This document shows positions 22,448-33,172 of a stretch of 64,000 nucleotides of DNA, in pieces. Position 1 is the first letter of the stretch. Every line of letters begins with the position of its first letter. The notes under the pieces were generated by a model that ran no database searches, was not told where the DNA came from, and was given only the letters and a program-made list of their open reading frames with translations. Made by a program: the position numbers and the translations under genes. Source of the stretch: Deinococcus aetherius (GTDB lineage Bacteria; Deinococcota; Deinococci; Deinococcales; Deinococcaceae); the NCBI RefSeq assembly GCF_025997855.1, contig NZ_AP026560.1:1948001-2012000 (forward strand). The letters run 5' to 3'.

Positions 22448-23707
22448 ATGAACGACCCCACGCCCCCCCGGTTCAGCACGCAGAGGCTCTTTTACGGCTG
22501 GGTCGTGGTGGGCGTCACCGTCCTCGCCCTGCTGATCTCGGCGGGGGCCCGCTCGGCGCCCGGCGTGTTCCTGCTGCCGATGGAGGAGTCGCTGGGCCTC
22601 AGCCGGAGCACCCTGTCCCTCTCGGCCAGCCTGGGGTTGCTCGTCTTCGGGCTGGCCGCCCCCCTGTCGGGGCGTCTGATGGACCGCTTCGGGCCGCGCC
22701 GGGTCGCCACCGTGGGCCTGCTGCTGGTGACCCTCAGCTTCGCGCTGACCACCCTGTCGCGCTCCGCCCTGGGCCTGCACCTGACGTGGGGGCTGCTGAG
22801 CGGGCTGGGGACGGGACTCGTCGGCAGCGTCCTGGGGGCGACCGTGGCGACCCGCTGGTTCGTGCGGCGGCGCGGCCTGGTGACGGGCATCTTCGGCGCG
22901 GCGACGAGCGCGGGGCAACTGCTGTTCATTCCCCTGCTCACGGGCTGGGCCCAGAACCTCGGCTGGACGGGCGGCACCTGGATCATCGCGGCGGTGGCGC
23001 TCGTGCTCGCCCCCCTGGTGTGGTGGCTGTTGCGGGACAGCCCGGCGCAGGTGGGGCTGAGGCCGGACGGAGACCCGGTGAGCACGGCTGCCCCCGCCCC
23101 CCAGCCCGACCCCCGGGTGATGGGGCGGGCGGTGCGGCACCGCGACTTCTGGTTGCTGGCGGCGACCTTCTTCGTCTGCGGGGCGACGAGCAACGGCATC
23201 ATCGGCACCCACTTCATCGCGTACTGCGGGGACATGGGGCTCACCCCGGGCTTTGCGGCGGGGATGCTGGCGGTGATGGGGGCTTTCAACTTCGTGGGCA
23301 CGCTCGCCAGCGGGTACTTCACCGACCGCGTGGACCCGCGCTTCCTGCTGGGGATGTACTACGCCTTCCGGGGGGTCAGCCTCGCGCTGCTGCCCTTCGT
23401 GCCGCCGGGCTACAGCCTGACCCTCTTCGCGGTGCTCTTCGGCCTCGACTACATCGCCACCGTGCCGCCCACCATCGCCCTGACCGCCGACACCTTCGGG
23501 CGGGCGAACGTGGGCACGGTTTACGGCTGGATTTTCTGCTCCCACCAGGTCGGCGCGGCGCTGGCCTCCTGGCTGGGCGGAGTCAGCCGCGACGCCCTGG
23601 GCAGCTACAGCGCGGCGATGATCGCGGCGGCGGTCCTGGCGGGGGCGGCGGCGGTGCTGGCGCTGGGGGTGACGGCTCCCGCGCGGCGCTCCCAGGTCGC
23701 CCGGTAA
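22448..23707 (+). CDS. MFS transporter (oxalate/monocarboxylate antiporter-like)
   Basis: 419 residues with twelve predicted helices. The MFS loop 2-3 motif is in GRLMDRFGPRRVATVGL and a basic loop is near RWFVRRRGLVTGIFGAAT. The N-terminal phrase FYGWVVVGVTVLALLIS is characteristic of the OFA/monocarboxylate-like MFS subgroup. Substrate not determined. TATCAT six bases before the ATG gives a leaderless start. Confidence 0.9.
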   Translation: MNDPTPPRFSTQRLFYGWVVVGVTVLALLISAGARSAPGVFLLPMEESLGLSRSTLSLSASLGLLVFGLAAPLSGRLMDRFGPRRVATVGLLLVTLSFALTTLSRSALGLHLTWGLLSGLGTGLVGSVLGATVATRWFVRRRGLVTGIFGAATSAGQLLFIPLLTGWAQNLGWTGGTWIIAAVALVLAPLVWWLLRDSPAQVGLRPDGDPVSTAAPAPQPDPRVMGRAVRHRDFWLLAATFFVCGATSNGIIGTHFIAYCGDMGLTPGFAAGMLAVMGAFNFVGTLASGYFTDRVDPRFLLGMYYAFRGVSLALLPFVPPGYSLTLFAVLFGLDYIATVPPTIALTADTFGRANVGTVYGWIFCSHQVGAALASWLGGVSRDALGSYSAAMIAAAVLAGAAAVLALGVTAPARRSQVAR

Positions 23708-23763
23708 GGGTCTTGCCGCGCTTGTGCAAGACGGGCGGGGGCGACGGGTGAGACGCTCGGCCC

Positions 23764-24145
23764 ATGACCACAACGACCTCGGCCACCCTCCGCAACGTCA
23801 ACCTGCTCGTGTCGGACGTGGCGCGGGCGCAAGACTTCTAAGAACGGGCCTTCGGCCTGAGGACGGACCCGCGCCGCTCCGCCGCACATGCTGATCCTGG
23901 GGTCGTAGGGCTACACCCCCAGACTCAAGAACGTCGAGACCGAGGACCCGACCAAGCGCGACGGCCCCGGCCCGGTCGAACTGGGCTTCGAGACGGACGA
24001 TGTGGAGGCCATTCATACCGCGTTGACCGAACTGGGCGCCCGGATCACGCCGATAGAGGATCAGGGCTTCGGGCGGACCTTCGACGCCCGGAACCTCGAC
24101 GGGCATCACCTCGTGGTGGACAGCCTGAGCCCGGAAAACCGCTGA
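23764..24145 (+). pseudogene. VOC (glyoxalase/bleomycin-resistance) family pseudogene
   Basis: The reading begins MTTTTSATLRNVNLLVSDVARAQDF and hits TAA where the family has Tyr (DFYERAFGL). It continues ERAFGLRTDPR and then changes frame near 23880. The second frame reads MLILGS, a TAG stop, then GYTPRLKNVE and continues to the true C-terminus (FGRTFDARNLDGHHLVVDS) at 24145. Two in-frame stops plus one frameshift disable a gene of about 125 codons. The decay is visible in the sequence unless there are several assembly errors. Confidence 0.8.
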
Positions 24146-24158
24146 TCCCGGGCTTTTC

Positions 24159-24188
24159 GCTGACTGCTGAAAGCTGAGAGCTGACCGC
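24159..24188. repeat. Dispersed repeat, family B copy 3 (single arm)
   Basis: GCTGACTGCTGAAAGCTGAG and the following AGCTGACCGC match the right arm of the copy at 18470-18537 at nearly every position. Only one arm is present, between the VOC pseudogene and femX. Confidence 0.6.
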
Positions 24189-24191
24189 TCC

Positions 24192-25256
<1,065 letters not shown>

Positions 25257-25284
25257 CGGGGGGGATTGTAGCAGGGGTGGGGAA

Positions 25285-25361
25285 GTCGCCAGGCGCCAGG
25301 AGGAGGGCGGCTCAAGTGGGCAGCACCCTGCCCTGGCGACTAGTTTCCAGCGACTGGCGAC
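25285..25361. repeat. Inverted repeat upstream of the parvulin gene
   Basis: GTCGCCAGGCGCCAGG at 25285-25300 can pair with CCCTGGCGAC (25331-25340) or CCAGCGACTGGCGAC (25347-25361). It is an imperfect palindromic element between femX and the parvulin gene, of a kind likely to be dispersed in the genome. Confidence 0.5.
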
Positions 25362-25414
25362 CTCATGCGTCCGATCCTCCAGACGGGGGGACTGAAGGAC
25401 GCTAGAGTGGGCGG

Positions 25415-26584
25415 ATGAAACAAAGCATCCTCACGCTCGCCCTGCTGCTCGGCGGCGCGGCCCTGGCCCAGACCACCACGCCGACGCCCGCCCCCACTCC
25501 CCCGGCGACGCCGTCTCAGACGGCCCCAGCGCAGACCACGGCGCCTGCCCCGGCCCAGACCACCCCAGCTCAGCCGACCCCGGCCCAAACCACGCCCGCC
25601 ACCCCAACCACTCCACCTGCCACGACGCCCGCCGCCCCGGCCCGGACCACCCCGGCTCCCGCCGCGAACCCCCAGGCGGTCGTCGCGGTGGTGGGGGGCG
25701 AACGCTTCACGCTGGCGGACTACGAGCGGGCGTTCCGGGTGGCGGTGGCGCGGGTGCTGAACTCGCAGGGGGTGCCCTTCACGCCCGACATCCTGCCCGA
25801 GTTCGCCGAGGCGCGGGGGGAATTCCTGAAGCAGTTCGCCCGCGACCGCGCCGTGTACCAGCTCGCCCGCCGGGACACCAAGGTCACGCCCGCCCAGATC
25901 GACGAGCAGTTCGCCTCCGCCCGCAAGGGCTTTTCCTCGGACGCCGAGTTCGCCGAGGCCCTTCAGGCGACGGGCTACGGGAACGAGGCCGATCTGCGCG
26001 CCGACCTGGAGCGGCAGGCCGTCGTCTCCGCGTACCTGGAGGGCATCAAGAACCGCCTCAGGTTCGGGGACGCCGTGGTCAACAGCTTCTACAACCTCAA
26101 CAAGCAGTCCTTCAACCGCCCGGCCCAGGCCTGCGTGCGGCACATCCTGGTCAAGACCCAGGCCGAGGCCCAGACCGTCCTGAAGGACCTCCAGGCAGGC
26201 GGGGACTTCGCCAAGATCGCCCAGGAGAAGAGCCAGGACCCCGGCAGCGCGGCGGAGGGCGGCGACCTCGGCTGCATCGCGCCCGGCGACACGGTGGAGG
26301 CCTTCGACAAGGCGGCCTTCGGCGGCCCCGTGAACCAGCCCCAGATCGCGCAGACCGAGTACGGCTGGCACGTCCTGCTCGTCACCAAGCGCAATCAGGC
26401 GGGTCTCGCGCCCCTCGCGGAGGTCGCGCCCACCATCCGCGAGCAATTGGCCCGCGACGCCGCCCAGAAGTACCTCGACGCCCAGATCGCCCGCCTGAAC
26501 ATCCAGACGACGCCGTCGGTGGTCGCCGCCCCCGCCCCCGCGTCCAGCAACACACCCACTCCCAACAACACCACGAGCAAGTAA
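25415..26584 (+). CDS. Secreted peptidyl-prolyl cis-trans isomerase (parvulin/SurA type)
   Basis: 389 residues: signal peptide (MKQSILTLALLLGGAALAQ), then about 60 residues of Thr/Pro/Ala-rich low-complexity linker. A SurA_N-like helical region follows (VVAVVGGERFTLADYERAF), then a parvulin domain about residues 225-335 (ACVRHILVKTQAEAQTVL, GGDFAKIAQEKSQDPGSA, GGDLGCIAPG, TEYGWHVLLV). It folds exported proteins in the envelope. The TP-rich linker suggests a spacer through the cell wall. TAGAGT at 25403-25408 is six bases before the ATG. Confidence 0.93.
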   Translation: MKQSILTLALLLGGAALAQTTTPTPAPTPPATPSQTAPAQTTAPAPAQTTPAQPTPAQTTPATPTTPPATTPAAPARTTPAPAANPQAVVAVVGGERFTLADYERAFRVAVARVLNSQGVPFTPDILPEFAEARGEFLKQFARDRAVYQLARRDTKVTPAQIDEQFASARKGFSSDAEFAEALQATGYGNEADLRADLERQAVVSAYLEGIKNRLRFGDAVVNSFYNLNKQSFNRPAQACVRHILVKTQAEAQTVLKDLQAGGDFAKIAQEKSQDPGSAAEGGDLGCIAPGDTVEAFDKAAFGGPVNQPQIAQTEYGWHVLLVTKRNQAGLAPLAEVAPTIREQLARDAAQKYLDAQIARLNIQTTPSVVAAPAPASSNTPTPNNTTSK

Positions 26585-26601
26585 ACTTCCTGTTCCAGGC
26601 G

Positions 26602-26627
26602 GGGGGAGGTCGAACGTGGCCTCCCCC
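26602..26627. terminator. Bidirectional terminator between the parvulin and TspO-like genes
   Basis: Stem GGGGGAGG (26602-26609) with CCTCCCCC (26620-26627), lying between convergent genes. Confidence 0.6.
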
Positions 26628-26641
26628 TCCCCTTTGGGGCC

Positions 26642-27394
26642 CTACAGCGCCGCCCTGGGCCGCCGGGCCGCGAGCACGATCCCGAGCAGCACGAGGGCGG
26701 CGGCGAGCGCCACGCCGAGGACGACCGTGTTCACCTCGGGCCGCGCGGCATACACGCCGTAGAAGGACCACAGCAGCACCCCGGCGAAGGCGTAGTCCCG
26801 AAAGCGCATGAGGAAGAACACGCCCAGCAGCGCGGCGACGACCACCAGGAGGGCCGACCACACCGGGCCGCTCAGCCCCGCCAGGCCTCCCGTCACCCCC
26901 TGGCTGACGAGAAAAGCGGTGATGTTTGCCATCGTCGCCACGCTGATCCAGGCGAGGTACAGGCTGGTGGGCAGCGCGAGCGTGAGGGGTTCGGCGCCGA
27001 GCGGCTTCAGGCCGCGCACGCGCAGGTACAGCCAGATCAGGCTGCCCAGCAGCGCGAGCATGACGACCACGCTGAGGCCGAAGTTCAGGCTCTGGAAGGC
27101 CAGCAGCCACGCCACGTTGAGCAGGTTCGCCAGCAGGAACGGCCAGAAGAGGCGGTCGAGGCGTGGGCCCCTCTGCGCCGGGAGGGCCCGATAGACCGCG
27201 AAGGCGAGCAGGCCCAGGAAGATCACGCCCCACACCGAGAAGGTCAGCCCGGCGGGCGTGAAGGCGTTGGGCAGGCCGTCACTGACCTCCCGGTTGCTGT
27301 TCCCGAAGAGGGGGAGCGCGTTGCTGAGGTAGTTCATGACCAGCGTGAGGACGGTCGCCGCGAGCAGGGTGAGTTGCCTGGGGAGTCCGGTCAT
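26642..27394 (-). CDS. TspO/MBR-related membrane protein
   Basis: 250 residues, seven predicted helices. The sequence NAFTPAGLTFSVWGVIFLGLLAFAVYRALPAQRG and FLLANLLNVAWLLAFQSLNFGLS matches the extended TspO/MBR (tryptophan-rich sensory) group, which is longer than the five-helix classical TspO. Classical members bind porphyrins or act in stress signalling; whether that applies here is unknown. TAAGCT lies five bases before the ATG. Convergent with the parvulin gene. Confidence 0.75.
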   Translation of the reverse strand: MTGLPRQLTLLAATVLTLVMNYLSNALPLFGNSNREVSDGLPNAFTPAGLTFSVWGVIFLGLLAFAVYRALPAQRGPRLDRLFWPFLLANLLNVAWLLAFQSLNFGLSVVVMLALLGSLIWLYLRVRGLKPLGAEPLTLALPTSLYLAWISVATMANITAFLVSQGVTGGLAGLSGPVWSALLVVVAALLGVFFLMRFRDYAFAGVLLWSFYGVYAARPEVNTVVLGVALAAALVLLGIVLAARRPRAAL

Positions 27395-27449
27395 GCTCCA
27401 GCTTACCCGCCCCGGGTGGGGGAGGCGGGGTGCGCGCTCCCTGGGAGCT

Positions 27450-28232
27450 TCACTTCGCGCCCGGCAGGACCCGCCGCAGCCCGACCGCCAGCACCGCCGA
27501 GGCGAGGGGCGCGAGCGAGCGGGTCTCCCGCGCGAGCAACCCGGCGCCGAGGGCTCCCAGCGCGAGGAGCCGCGTGAGGCGCACCCGCTCGGCGGGGACA
27601 GGGGTGGAAGCGCGGTCGCATTCGGTCTCCACGGTCTCCGCCCGCGTCAGCACGCCCGACAGGCCCAGGGCGGCGAGGGTCAGCGCGTCGGCCGGGGCGC
27701 CCCGTCCCTGCCCCCGGCGCACTCCCGGCAGCAGGGCGGCCAGGGCCACGAGCCCGGCGTCCCGCCCCGAGCCCTGGAAGGCGTCAGGCCGCGTGGACGA
27801 CAGGGCGAGCGCCGCTCCCGGCACGAGGGCCGCGACCCGCTCCCCCGTCAGCGCCGACAGGCCCGCTTGCCCGGCGAGCGCGGCCACGTCGAGCGGGACC
27901 GGCGCCTGCCCTACCGTGGCCGCGAGGACCCGCAGGCCGCTCAGGACGGACAGACCCGCGAGCGGGTTGGGCGGCCCCCCCACCAGCGCCGCGAGGGCCG
28001 CCAGGGGCAACGCCGCGCCCGCCGTGTCGGGGTAGTCGGGGTCGAGTTCACGCGCCGCCGCCCAGCCCAGGAAGCCCGCCGCGCCCACGCCGAGCGCCGA
28101 GGGCCAGGGGTGGCCGGACAGCCGGGCGGCCAGGGTACTCGCCACCGTGCCCGCCACCACGTACCGGTTCGAGGAGAGCGAGAGGTCGAGCGGGCGGGCC
28201 AGGGCCGAGGCGGGGAGGGTGGGGCTCGTCAT
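27450..28232 (-). CDS. Hypothetical hydrophobic protein, unknown family
   Basis: 260 residues, Ala/Leu/Gly-rich with several hydrophobic stretches (ALGVGAAGFLGWAAARELD, LTRLLALGALGAGLLARETR, LAPLASAVLAVGLRRVL). It is probably membrane-associated. No motif recognised. TAGCGT is five bases before the ATG, supporting the start. It follows a similar orientation to the TspO-like gene, 55 bases upstream of it. Confidence 0.6.
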   Translation of the reverse strand: MTSPTLPASALARPLDLSLSSNRYVVAGTVASTLAARLSGHPWPSALGVGAAGFLGWAAARELDPDYPDTAGAALPLAALAALVGGPPNPLAGLSVLSGLRVLAATVGQAPVPLDVAALAGQAGLSALTGERVAALVPGAALALSSTRPDAFQGSGRDAGLVALAALLPGVRRGQGRGAPADALTLAALGLSGVLTRAETVETECDRASTPVPAERVRLTRLLALGALGAGLLARETRSLAPLASAVLAVGLRRVLPGAK

Positions 28233-28317
28233 GGCCCACGCTACCCCCTCCCGCGCTCACCGGGAGCCGACTCAGGGAAGGCTCAAGGAGGAGATGGGGC
28301 CGCGCCTACACTGACCT

Positions 28318-28764
28318 ATGCCCTACCTGCGCGTCACCTGCCCTCCCCTCCCCGCCGGGCGCAAGGCGGAGGTCGCCCGGCAACTCACCGAGGCGGTCAA
28401 TCTGCTCTTCTTCTCGCCGCGCGGCGGCCCCACCCGTGAGGAACTGCGCGAGCACACGACGGTTCACTTCGCCGAAGTTTGCGACGAGGACCTCTACATC
28501 GGCGGGCGCACCCCCCGCGAGCGGGGCCGGGTGGACCTGACCGTCGAACTCTCCGACTGGAACATGAGCACCCGCAAGCAGCGGCAGGTGGCCCGCCACC
28601 TCACCCCCGTCCTCGCCCGCCTGTTCGGGGTGGGGCCGGAGGACGTGGACGGCATCAACCTCCGCTTCCACTCCTACCCGCCGCGCGACTTCGCGGTGGG
28701 GGGCCGCCTCCTCTCCGACCGGGTGCCGTGGGTCGGCCAGTTCCTCAAGGGGCGCGGCGGTTAA
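28318..28764 (+). CDS. Tautomerase-superfamily-like protein
   Basis: 148 residues beginning MPYLRVTCPPLPAGRKAEVARQLTEAVNLLF, with the Pro-1 and beta-alpha pattern of the 4-oxalocrotonate tautomerase/MIF fold. A second similar half (RVDLTVELSDWNMSTRKQRQVARHLTPVLARLFG) follows. Pro-1 after Met removal would be the catalytic base. The substrate is unknown. TACACT lies five bases before the ATG. Confidence 0.7.
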   Translation: MPYLRVTCPPLPAGRKAEVARQLTEAVNLLFFSPRGGPTREELREHTTVHFAEVCDEDLYIGGRTPRERGRVDLTVELSDWNMSTRKQRQVARHLTPVLARLFGVGPEDVDGINLRFHSYPPRDFAVGGRLLSDRVPWVGQFLKGRGG

Positions 28765-28771
28765 AGCGGGC

Positions 28772-29947
<1,176 letters not shown>

Positions 29948-30095
29948 GGGCGCATGGTAGCGGGACCGGGGTCGCCGGGCGGGGCCCTCCCCTATCCGGC
30001 CCCGGCCTCAACCTGACGTCCTCTTGACGGTCCCTCGCACGCTCCTCACGCGGTGTTCATGGCAGGGGCGGGGCGGGCGGGTAACGTGAGACCCC

Positions 30096-30614
30096 ATGAA
30101 GAAGGTCCTGCTCTCCCTGCTGGCCGCTGGCCTGCTCTCCAGCGCGCTCGCCGCGCCCGTCAAGCTCCAGACCGTGCCCGTCACCCTGGAACCGAACGCC
30201 CGTCTGCTGACCCTGAGCGAGGCGGGCATCACCAAGGCCTTCCCGGTGGCGGCCAGCCGCCCGGACGCCGTCTTCCTGACCGAGGACCGCAAGGTCACGG
30301 TGGCCTTCGAGTGGCGGGAGGGCAGGCTCGCGCCCGCGCAGGTGGCTGACCTCGTCACCCAGTTCCCGGCCGTGATCCGCGCGCAGGTGCCCAACGTCAA
30401 GACCCTGCGGGCGAGCCTCGTGCAGATGGGCGGCGCCCCCTGGGCACAGTTCGTCTTCACCACCCCCGGCCAGGGCGACGACGTGCGGCGCGAGTTCCTG
30501 ATCACCAGCCTCCAGGGCCGGACCCTGGTCGTGACCATCGCGGCCAAGACCGGCGACTACAGCCGCAACGAGACCGTGATCCGCAACCTCGTGAACAGCG
30601 TCCGCGTGAGCTGA
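30096..30614 (+). CDS. Secreted hypothetical protein (DcrB/PsbP-like fold possible)
   Basis: 172 residues with a clear signal peptide (MKKVLLSLLAAGLLSSALA). The mature part (SEAGITKAFPVAASRPDAVFLTEDRKVTVAFEW and a C-terminal TLVVTIAAKTGDYSRNETVIRNLVNSVRV) resembles small DcrB/PsbP-like secreted proteins in strand order. The similarity is by eye and weak. TAACGT lies eight bases upstream of the ATG. Confidence 0.75.
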   Translation: MKKVLLSLLAAGLLSSALAAPVKLQTVPVTLEPNARLLTLSEAGITKAFPVAASRPDAVFLTEDRKVTVAFEWREGRLAPAQVADLVTQFPAVIRAQVPNVKTLRASLVQMGGAPWAQFVFTTPGQGDDVRREFLITSLQGRTLVVTIAAKTGDYSRNETVIRNLVNSVRVS

Positions 30615-30703
30615 CCCGGACGAGAATTCCAGGAGCAGGAGGGGGTGGGGCAGAGGAGCGCCCACTCCCTCTCTCCTTGTCGGCCGGGCCATACCATGTC
30701 CCC

Positions 30704-31261
30704 ATGACCGTTCAGCCCATGACGGCCACCGTCACCGCCGTCAGCGTGAGTGAGACCCACTCCTTCAGCAAGGCGAACCGGGAGCGCATCCGGCTCCTCG
30801 CCGAGCTGGGCGTGGAGGGGGACGCGCATCTCGGCGTCACCGTCCGGCACCGCTCGCGGGTGGCCGCCGACCCCACTCAGCCTAACCTGCGGCAGGTCCA
30901 CCTCATCCACGCCGAGCTGCACGACGAGTTGCGCGCCCAGGGCCTCGACGTGGCCGCCGGGCAGATGGGCGAGAACGTCACGACACGCGGGCTCGACCTC
31001 CTCGGCCTGCCCCGGGGCACGCGGCTGCACCTGGGCGGGGCGGCGGTGGTGGAGGTCACGGGGCTGCGCAACCCCTGCGCCCAGCTCGACTCCTTCCGGC
31101 CGGGCCTGCTCGCCGCCGTGCTGGGCCGCGACGCCCAGGGCCGCCTCGTCCGCAAGGCGGGGGTCATGGGCATCGTCGTGGCGGGGGGCGAGGTCCGCCC
31201 GGGCGACCCCATCCGGGTCGAACGGCCGCCCGAACCCTACGAGGCCCTCGACCGGGTCTGA
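30704..31261 (+). CDS. MOSC domain protein
   Basis: 185 residues. MOSC (Moco sulfurase C-terminal) domains carry sulfur to metal clusters via a conserved cysteine, here in VVEVTGLRNPCAQLDSFRPG. Other family blocks: GVEGDAHLG, NLRQVHLIHAEL and AAGQMGENVTTRGLDLLGLPRGTRL. It is likely a cytoplasmic sulfur-carrier or detoxification enzyme of YiiM type. ATG at 30704 is chosen because TACCAT at 30692-30697 is exactly six bases upstream. Confidence 0.92.
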   Translation: MTVQPMTATVTAVSVSETHSFSKANRERIRLLAELGVEGDAHLGVTVRHRSRVAADPTQPNLRQVHLIHAELHDELRAQGLDVAAGQMGENVTTRGLDLLGLPRGTRLHLGGAAVVEVTGLRNPCAQLDSFRPGLLAAVLGRDAQGRLVRKAGVMGIVVAGGEVRPGDPIRVERPPEPYEALDRV

Positions 31262-31443
31262 GGCCCGGCGTGTCCCTCCCCACCCGAGTGGCCCTCCTGC
31301 GGCCCTGGAGGTGTCCCCAGGTGAGTTCCGGGGAGAGGAGCCACGCCGGGGAAGGTCGTGTGAGCCGGGGACGGGCCGGAAGGGGGCACCCCACTTCCCC
31401 TCACGGAGACACGGCTGTGACAAAACTGGAGGAGGACTGAGTT

Positions 31444-31449
31444 TAAAAT
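31444..31449 (+). promoter_or_regulatory. -10 box of the soluble kinase / holA unit
   Basis: TAAAAT ends six bases before the GTG at 31456, giving a leaderless GTG transcript. A GTGACA box at 31417-31422 could act as -35, though the spacing (21 bases) is long. Confidence 0.5.
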
Positions 31450-31455
31450 GTCCGG

Positions 31456-32256
31456 GTGCAGGACTTCCGTGTCGCCCAAACCATCGAACGCCGCCGCGTT
31501 CTCGCCACACGCGGCGGCGTCCAGAGCGAGGTCGGGGAGTGGCGGGGACAGACCGTGTTCGTCAAGACGCTGCTCACCGCCGAGCCCGAGGCCACCCTGC
31601 GGTTCGCGCACGAGGGCGGAATCGCGGCGGGGCTCAGCCACCCGCTCGTCGTGCCACTTCTCGCCCGCACGCCGCGTCAGCTCATCTTCCCCTTCGTGCC
31701 GGGGGGCACCCTGCGCGAGGTGATCGAGGCCAGTCCCCTCCCCGCCGGGGCGGCGCTGTGCGTGGCCACCGGCGTGCTGCGCGCCGTCGAGCATCTGCAC
31801 GCGTGCGGGGTCACGCACCACGACCTGAAGCCCGAGAACGTCCTCCTGCACGGCGGGCGGGCGCGGGGCGACGCCGTGCGGCTGATCGACTTCGGCATGA
31901 GCCACTCGCGGGCGCTCGGCACTGACATTCACGACGGCACGCGCATGGGCACCCCGCACTTCATGGCCCCCGAGCAGTTCCGGGGCGTGCGCGGCGACCC
32001 CCGCAGCGACCTATACTCGGTAGGTGTGCTGCTGTTCGACTGCCTGGCGGGCTCTCCCCCCTACGAGGACGCCTTGGGGTGGCTCGTCGGCATCCACGAG
32101 GACTGCGCGCCCCTGCCCGGCCCTCCCGAGGTCCACCCGGTCCTGCGCGCCGCCCTGCAACGCGACCCGGAGGCGCGGCCTGCCACCGCCGGGGAGATGC
32201 GCGCCGCCCTGGAAAAGACCTGGAACACCCTGAGACCTGCCGCCGCGTGGGACTGA
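31456..32256 (+). CDS. Small serine/threonine protein kinase, non-RD catalytic loop
   Basis: 266 residues, only a kinase domain. VFVKTLL has the ATP lysine. The catalytic loop reads THHDLKPENVLL, with His where most Hanks kinases have Arg before the catalytic Asp. DFGMSHS, MAPEQFRG and a conserved SDLYSVGVLLFDCLAG helix follow. The canonical glycine-rich loop is poor (ATRGGVQSEVGEW). No membrane segment or sensor domain. Leaderless GTG start. It overlaps holA by ten bases, an unusual partner. Confidence 0.88.
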   Translation: MQDFRVAQTIERRRVLATRGGVQSEVGEWRGQTVFVKTLLTAEPEATLRFAHEGGIAAGLSHPLVVPLLARTPRQLIFPFVPGGTLREVIEASPLPAGAALCVATGVLRAVEHLHACGVTHHDLKPENVLLHGGRARGDAVRLIDFGMSHSRALGTDIHDGTRMGTPHFMAPEQFRGVRGDPRSDLYSVGVLLFDCLAGSPPYEDALGWLVGIHEDCAPLPGPPEVHPVLRAALQRDPEARPATAGEMRAALEKTWNTLRPAAAWD

Positions 32257-33149
32257 TCGCCTTCAGCGGCAGCCGCTTCCTGGCGGAGGAGGCCCTGCGC
32301 GAGACCCTCGCGGCCCGGGGCCTGCACGTGCGCGACCTGCCCCGCCTCGCGGGCGAGGAGGTCACCGCGCCCGCCCTCGCCCCCCTCCTCGCCCCCAGCC
32401 TCTTCGGGGACGGCGGCGTGGTCGTGGACCTCGCGGGCGCCAAGCCCGACAAGGCCCTGCTCGACCTCCTCGCCTCCGCGCCCGTCACCGTGGCCGTCCT
32501 CGACGAGAACCCGCCCGCCTCGCGGGTCAAGCTCTACGAGTCGCGCGGCGAGCACCATTCCTCCCCCGCCCCGCAGAAGACCGGCGACGTGGCCGGGTGG
32601 GTGACCGGGCGGGCGAGGGGACTCGGACTCAAGCTCGACCGGGAGGCCGCCCTCTACCTCGCCGAGGTCTTCGGCCCCGATCTCACCGGCATCGCGGGCG
32701 AGCTCAACAAGCTCACGCTGCTCGACCCGCCCCACAGCGCCGACCTCGTGCGGCGGGTGGTGGGCCGCGAGCCGCCCGGCGACTCCTTCGCGCTGCTGGG
32801 GGCCGCGACCACCGGGCGCCCCGGCGAGGCCGTCACCCAACTGCGCCGTCTCCTGGCGGGGGGGGAGGACCCCTTCAAGCTCCTCGGTGCGGTCGTGTGG
32901 CAGTACAGCCTCGTCGCGCGCTGCGTGGCGCTGACCCAGGAGGAGGGCCGGGTGACCGAGGCGGTCGCCGCCCAGCGCCTCGGGGTCAAACCCTACCCGG
33001 CGAAGAAGGCGCTCGACGTGGCCCGCCGCCTGAGCGAGGACAAGGTGCGAGCCCACCTCGCCCGCATCCTCGACGCCGACGTGGCGATGAAACGGGGCCT
33101 GGACCCCGGGGCGACCCTGGAGCGGCTGATCGTGCAACTGAGTGTCTGA
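32247..33149 (+). CDS. holA: DNA polymerase III subunit delta
   Basis: 300-residue clamp-loader subunit that opens the beta clamp. It begins with GTG at 32247 (VGLIAFSGSRFLAEEALRETL) inside the kinase 3-prime end. HolA-type blocks: VVVDLAGAKPDKALLDLL, ALYLAEVFGPDLTGIAGELNKLTLL, GDSFALLGAATTGRPGEAVTQLRRLLAGGEDPFKLLGAVVWQY and LARILDADVAMKRGLDP. As in other delta subunits, no intact Walker A is expected. The coupling to the kinase is translational. Confidence 0.9.
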   Translation: MGLIAFSGSRFLAEEALRETLAARGLHVRDLPRLAGEEVTAPALAPLLAPSLFGDGGVVVDLAGAKPDKALLDLLASAPVTVAVLDENPPASRVKLYESRGEHHSSPAPQKTGDVAGWVTGRARGLGLKLDREAALYLAEVFGPDLTGIAGELNKLTLLDPPHSADLVRRVVGREPPGDSFALLGAATTGRPGEAVTQLRRLLAGGEDPFKLLGAVVWQYSLVARCVALTQEEGRVTEAVAAQRLGVKPYPAKKALDVARRLSEDKVRAHLARILDADVAMKRGLDPGATLERLIVQLSV

Positions 33150-33172
33150 GCCACCCGGTGCGGCCAACCCTC

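Noticed and set aside
25470..25675. CRISPR-like or tandem DNA repeat in the parvulin gene
   Set aside because: The periodicity comes from Thr/Pro/Ala codons in a coding linker; spacers and conserved repeats are absent. No CRISPR array was seen anywhere.
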